A stretch of DNA of 9,967 nucleotides, taken from NCBI GenBank assembly GCA_002733915.1, contig NVXN01000003.1, forward strand, positions 94,854-104,820, in the 5' to 3' direction. A program made the translations under genes and the position numbers. The notes below the pieces were generated by a model. The model did no database searches and was not told the origin of the DNA. It saw only the letters and a program-made list of their open reading frames with translations. The DNA comes from Aequorivita sp. (GTDB lineage Bacteria > Bacteroidota > Bacteroidia > Flavobacteriales > Flavobacteriaceae). Below are positions 7,158 through 9,967 of the stretch, in pieces (positions within the stretch are counted from its first letter, which is position 1; each line of letters begins with the position of its first letter).

Positions 7158-7952
7158 ATGGATCCCGAAGAAATTATAGCATCAGGCCAATTGGAAATGT
7201 ATGTATGCGGCGCATTGCCTCCAGCCGAGGAGCAAATTGTACAACAAGCCGTTAATACTTTTCCCGAAGTACGACGAGAGCTCGAACTTATCGAGGAATC
7301 ACTCTTGCTTTTAGCCGAAACTGTTTCCCCACCAGTTCAGGCCATGACCTGGACAGCAATTTTGAATTCAATCAGCAATAAAAACCTTAATGAAAAAGAT
7401 AATGTAAGATCATTGAACTGGCCAGCTATTACGGGTTGGGCAGCGGCAATATTATTTATGGGCGGCATCATGTGGATGTTGAAACAAAACAGTGATTTAA
7501 ATAAACATATTCAAATTACAACCACTGAAAATACAATTCTACGTGAAGAAAAAGCAAATACCGAAACCCAACTAGCTGAAAACAATGAAGTGCTCGAGGT
7601 TTTAAGATCAAAAGATTATCAAGCATATACTTTGCCCGGCAATCAGGCCGTAGCACCTGAAGCGTTTGCCAAAGTGTACTTGAATAAAAAAGAGAGCATT
7701 GCATATATAGACGCCAAAGGACTCCCTACACCGCCCCGCGGAAAAGTCTATCAAGTGTGGTCACTTAAAATGGAACCACTCACCCCAACCAGTGTAGGTT
7801 TGATCTCAGCTGAAAGTGAAATGGGAGAAGGTATCTATAAGTTTGTAAATTTCCCAGAACCAGAAGCATTTGGTATAACCTTAGAGCCTGAAGGCGGAAG
7901 TGAAACACCAACTATGTCCCAACTCTATATATTGGGAATGATAACTATTTAA
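7158..7952 (+). CDS. RskA-type membrane anti-sigma factor
   Basis: The 264 residues comprise a cytoplasmic anti-sigma N-terminus (about 1-75; IIASGQLEMYVCGALPPAEE matches the 'sGxLExYVxGaLsxeE' start seen in Bacteroidota members), one transmembrane helix at about 88-108 (WPAITGWAAAILFMGGIMWML), a short predicted coiled coil (about 110-150), and a periplasmic RskA C-terminal domain (about 155-264). That domain has the family signature PPRGKVYQVWSLKM at 192-205 and ITLEPEGGSETPT at 240-252. There is no zinc HxxxCxxC motif. It follows the ECF sigma gene by 6 bp and should bind that factor. In the mycobacterial RskA/SigK system, release involves regulated proteolysis; whether that holds here is inferred. 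The gene ends in a terminator at 7971-8005. Confidence 0.93.
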   Translation: MDPEEIIASGQLEMYVCGALPPAEEQIVQQAVNTFPEVRRELELIEESLLLLAETVSPPVQAMTWTAILNSISNKNLNEKDNVRSLNWPAITGWAAAILFMGGIMWMLKQNSDLNKHIQITTTENTILREEKANTETQLAENNEVLEVLRSKDYQAYTLPGNQAVAPEAFAKVYLNKKESIAYIDAKGLPTPPRGKVYQVWSLKMEPLTPTSVGLISAESEMGEGIYKFVNFPEPEAFGITLEPEGGSETPTMSQLYILGMITI

Positions 7953-7970
7953 TACAACTAAAATATACTT

Positions 7971-8005
7971 AAAAGCCCTGTGTAGAATATAGGGCTTTTT
8001 TATTT
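7971..8005 (+). terminator. Terminator of the ECF sigma-rskA operon
   Basis: A 9-bp stem (AAAAGCCCT at 7971-7979 with AGGGCTTTT at 7991-7999) and an 11-base loop are followed by T-rich sequence. It lies 18 bases after the rskA stop. The A-run on its left side gives it some activity potential in the other direction too. Confidence 0.8.
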
Positions 8006-8059
8006 TAAGTAGCGGAGAAAATAGAGTGGATGAGCAAAAAACAAAGAAACATTTCCATT

Positions 8060-8088
8060 AAAAAAGCGTCCGCCAATGGCGGACGCTT
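8060..8088 (-). terminator. Strong terminator facing the TPR gene
   Basis: A GC-rich stem of at least 11 bp (AAGCGTCCGCC at 8064-8074 with GGCGGACGCTT at 8078-8088) closes a 3-base loop and is followed on the minus strand by six T. It is the most stable hairpin of the intergenic cluster and probably the final stop for transcripts from the DUF4331/TPR side. It lies about 120 bases past the TPR stop codon. Confidence 0.85.
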
Positions 8089-8109
8089 CAACTAACAAAA
8101 AAACTCTGA

Positions 8110-8130
8110 AAAACCGGTTTAACCGGTTTT
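8110..8130 (-). terminator. AACCGGTT hairpin, possible auxiliary terminator
   Basis: A 9-bp stem (AAAACCGGT on either strand) with a 3-base loop is built from two direct copies of AACCGGTTT. On the minus strand it is followed by a short T-run. It could be a first, weaker terminator after the TPR gene or a protein-binding palindrome. Confidence 0.5.
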
Positions 8131-8135
8131 ATAAA

Positions 8136-8157
8136 ATCTATCAATCTCTTGATAGAT
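8136..8157. repeat. Inverted repeat ATCTATCAA / TTGATAGAT
   Basis: Perfect 9-bp arms flank a TCTC loop. There is no T-run on either side, so this is not a typical terminator. It is one of five hairpins in the convergent spacer 7953-8208. Its function is unknown. Confidence 0.5.
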
Positions 8158-8180
8158 AACCAACCTCATAATATTTACGT

Positions 8181-8202
8181 AAAAACCTCAACCATGGTTT
8201 TT
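8181..8202. repeat. Inverted repeat AAAAACC / GGTTTTT next to the TPR stop codon
   Basis: Seven-base arms surround 8 bases, and the inner AACCATGGTT is itself a perfect palindrome (8190-8199). It begins 7 bases beyond the TPR gene stop and may act as a weak terminator or a 3'-end stabilising hairpin. Confidence 0.4.
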
Positions 8203-8208
8203 AAATAC

Positions 8209-9486
8209 TTATAATTTTTTTATTTCCTTTGCTTTCACAGGACCCAGTTCGTAGCTGGCCCCTAGCAATTCCTCTTTTAAAGAAGCTACCCTTTCTTCCA
8301 TTCCATTTGCCTTATAAACCATTGCGGAATGAAACAAAGCCTTTGGTTCTTCAGTTTTGCCATCTACATACTGTTCAATAGTTTTAAGAGCTGCCTTTTT
8401 GTGTCCAACCTTCAATTGGGCATATGCCAACAATTGGTATGTTTCTGGAGTGGCGCGGTTGTTAATTTCCATAGCTGCTAACTTTAAGGCCTTTTCTGGA
8501 TCGGTTTCCGCGTATAGATTAATTAAATACGTATTGTACATTGCACCATAATCAGGGTTCTCCGCAGTTTTCAGAAATAATTTGTTTTGCTTTTCTGCCT
8601 CGGAAAAATTTCCTTCGTAGGTTGCTATTTCAGCTTTTAATAGATGATAATCCGGTGCTTTGTGGTTTACCATTATTGAATCTAAAATCCTATTCGCTTC
8701 TTTTGCATTCTTCTCTGAAGAATATACCAGCCACGCAATTTGCTTTTTGGCATAATGATTATCCGGTTCTATTTCTAAAGTCTTTAAATAGCTATTATAA
8801 GAATCCTTCAACCGACCCGCATGACCGTAAAAATCGCCAATATTACTGTAACTCCACACCTTTAGGGCTTTGTCATTACGCTCTTCGGCAATTTGCCTTG
8901 CCTGTTCCATATATTTTATTGCGGCATCCAGATTTCCGTTGTGATCACTCCATTTTGCCAACCGAATCAAATAGTTGAAATCTTTCGGATCTTTTATTTT
9001 TCCCAAAAGTGGATCGGCTCTTTCGTACTCTCCCAGTTCCATCGCCACGTCAAAAAGCATCATTTCTGTTTGCTTTTTATTATCTGGGTATGCATAAGCG
9101 CTATCAAGCAAAACCTGTGCTTCTTTAAAACGATGTTGCGAAATATAATTGTGGGCCAGACTCCGCAAATAAGTATCTTTATTGCGAGCGGCAATATCAT
9201 GGGATTTTTTTATTAATTTTTCTGAAATTTTTAATTGGGAAATATCGCCCGTACTACCAAAAAGTGCTGCGTGAATTCCAGATAAACGATTCATCTCCAT
9301 CAAATGTGTGGAATCGTTATTGAACTTTTCCTGCCAAAATTCATAATCTTTTTCTATCGCTTCTTTTGAAGGAATGTTTGTGGTAATTAGATATTTATTG
9401 TAATCATTGCTATCGGTGATTTTTTCAGCCTTTTCCTGACATCCAAAAAAAACAGCAATGAAAAGTATTGTGATGATTTTTTTCAT
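8209..9486 (-). CDS. TPR-repeat lipoprotein
   Basis: This 425-residue protein has a short lipoprotein signal (MKKIITILFIAVFFGCQEK) with lipobox Cys16, so it is probably lipidated and envelope-anchored. The remainder is alpha-helical, with tetratricopeptide repeats that become clear at about 177-200 (AIKYMEQARQIAEE), 210-243 (the best copy, WSYSNIGDFYGHAGRLKDSY then NSYLKTLEIEPDN), 277-310 (EGNFSEAEKQNKLFLKTAENP) and 345-375. TPRs are protein-binding scaffolds; no enzymatic motif is visible. Residues after the lipid Cys (QEKAEK) are not a convincing surface-export signal, so the default location is the periplasmic face. It lies 95 bases downstream of a DUF4331 gene in the same direction, and I recall this pairing in other Bacteroidota. 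No promoter of its own was found, so it is probably served by read-through past the hairpin at 9533-9561. Confidence 0.87.
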   Translation of the reverse strand: MKKIITILFIAVFFGCQEKAEKITDSNDYNKYLITTNIPSKEAIEKDYEFWQEKFNNDSTHLMEMNRLSGIHAALFGSTGDISQLKISEKLIKKSHDIAARNKDTYLRSLAHNYISQHRFKEAQVLLDSAYAYPDNKKQTEMMLFDVAMELGEYERADPLLGKIKDPKDFNYLIRLAKWSDHNGNLDAAIKYMEQARQIAEERNDKALKVWSYSNIGDFYGHAGRLKDSYNSYLKTLEIEPDNHYAKKQIAWLVYSSEKNAKEANRILDSIMVNHKAPDYHLLKAEIATYEGNFSEAEKQNKLFLKTAENPDYGAMYNTYLINLYAETDPEKALKLAAMEINNRATPETYQLLAYAQLKVGHKKAALKTIEQYVDGKTEEPKALFHSAMVYKANGMEERVASLKEELLGASYELGPVKAKEIKKL

Positions 9487-9532
9487 AATTGATATTTTAA
9501 GTTGGTTTACCTTTTTAAAAATCTCTTAAAGC

Positions 9533-9561
9533 AAAAAAGAGAACACAGACGGTTCTCTTTT
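9533..9561 (-). terminator. Terminator-like hairpin between the DUF4331 and TPR genes
   Basis: A 10-bp stem (AAAAGAGAAC at 9535-9544 with GTTCTCTTTT at 9552-9561) and a 7-base loop are followed on the minus strand by a run of six T. It sits 21 bases after the DUF4331 stop. It should end most DUF4331 transcripts and let a fraction reach the TPR gene. Confidence 0.75.
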
Positions 9562-9581
9562 CTGATTCTAAGTTAGGTCTA

Positions 9582-9967
9582 TTAAAATGGCCCCGCCAAA
9601 TATGGGAAGCTACTTGAAAAAGCCACATCGTTTGATGGCACACCATCGCTGGTCAAGCCTGGATTCTGAGAGCCGTCAGGACCGCCAAAGATTAATAGTA
9701 ATGATACGTCTATCACATCATCGCTCAAAGTTCTACCAGTCAATATTTCGGTACCGTTAAAGTATGTGGTAATTCCTGTTTTTGCTACCCACAGTACATC
9801 ATTGGAAAGTACTGTTGTAAAAGTAGTGGCGTCAAGACCTAATGCGTTTTCAGTATATCCAGGATTTAAAGCCAATAATTTAGTTTCAAATTTATCCTGA
9901 AATGCAGCCTGCATTTCTGAAGGTACGGTTACATTAAAAGTGTCTTTAAAACCATCTGTTCCAAAAA
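9582..9967 (-). CDS. DUF4331 family protein (C-terminal part, cut by window edge)
   Basis: The last 127 codons are visible; the frame is open through base 9967, so the true start lies outside. An in-frame ATG at 9914 is internal, since upstream codons (FGTDGFKDTFNVTVPSE) continue the same domain. The C-terminus has the DUF4331 signature: GRTLSDDVIDVSLLLIFGG, then a SDGVPSNDVAF segment and FPYLAGPF at the end. DUF4331 proteins are usually exported with a signal peptide, which would lie off this window; their function is unknown. It appears to be the upstream gene of a unit with the TPR lipoprotein, separated by a terminator-like hairpin. Codon use and base composition match its neighbours. Confidence 0.88.
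   Translation of the reverse strand, partial: FGTDGFKDTFNVTVPSEMQAAFQDKFETKLLALNPGYTENALGLDATTFTTVLSNDVLWVAKTGITTYFNGTEILTGRTLSDDVIDVSLLLIFGGPDGSQNPGLTSDGVPSNDVAFSSSFPYLAGPF

Noticed and set aside
8541..9216. Plus-strand open frames of 145 and 107 codons opposite the TPR gene
   Set aside because: They lie antisense to a convincing lipoprotein gene, overlap each other in different frames and show no family signature.
9582..9914. A complete 110-residue protein starting at the ATG at 9914
   Set aside because: The frame continues open to the window edge with codons that fit the DUF4331 domain, so this ATG is internal.

Overview
The window looks like chromosomal DNA of a marine-type Flavobacteriaceae member (Bacteroidota). 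It is AT-rich. Genes lack strong Shine-Dalgarno sites, and candidate promoters resemble the Bacteroidota -7 box TAnnTTTG. One large secreted protease ends in a type IX secretion (T9SS) sorting domain, and an ECF sigma factor is paired with an RskA-type anti-sigma factor. I see no insertion sequence, phage gene, CRISPR array, tRNA or rRNA.

Layout: (1) Positions 1-1042, minus strand: a SatD-family regulator followed 6 bp later by a DUF3307 membrane protein that runs off the left edge. Upstream of satD, two near-identical 25-bp inverted-repeat elements sit just before a candidate -7 box. They look like tandem operators. (2) Positions 1036-2879, minus strand: an NAD(P)H-dependent FMN reductase overlaps pabB (aminodeoxychorismate synthase component I, folate pathway) by one base (TAATG). 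(3) Positions 2908-6484, minus strand: an apparently single-gene unit for a 1147-residue M36 (fungalysin-type) metallopeptidase, with its own candidate promoter and a strong terminator. (4) Positions 6592-8005, plus strand: an ECF sigma factor and its membrane anti-sigma factor (RskA type), divergent from the protease gene and closed by a terminator. (5) Positions 7953-8208: a 256-base convergent intergenic region holding five hairpins. (6) Positions 8209-9967, minus strand: a TPR lipoprotein downstream of a DUF4331 protein that runs off the right edge, with a terminator-like hairpin between them.

Regions 3 to 6 share an envelope and secretion theme. The ECF/RskA pair probably controls a small regulon, and its neighbours (M36 protease, DUF4331 and TPR genes) are plausible members, but nothing in the sequence proves this. 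The most unusual item is SatD. Its N-terminal two thirds follows the motif order of a degenerate class III nucleotide cyclase domain, joined to a C-terminal helix-turn-helix and preceded by tandem operator-like repeats. This suggests a nucleotide-sensing, self-regulating transcription factor linked to a small membrane protein.
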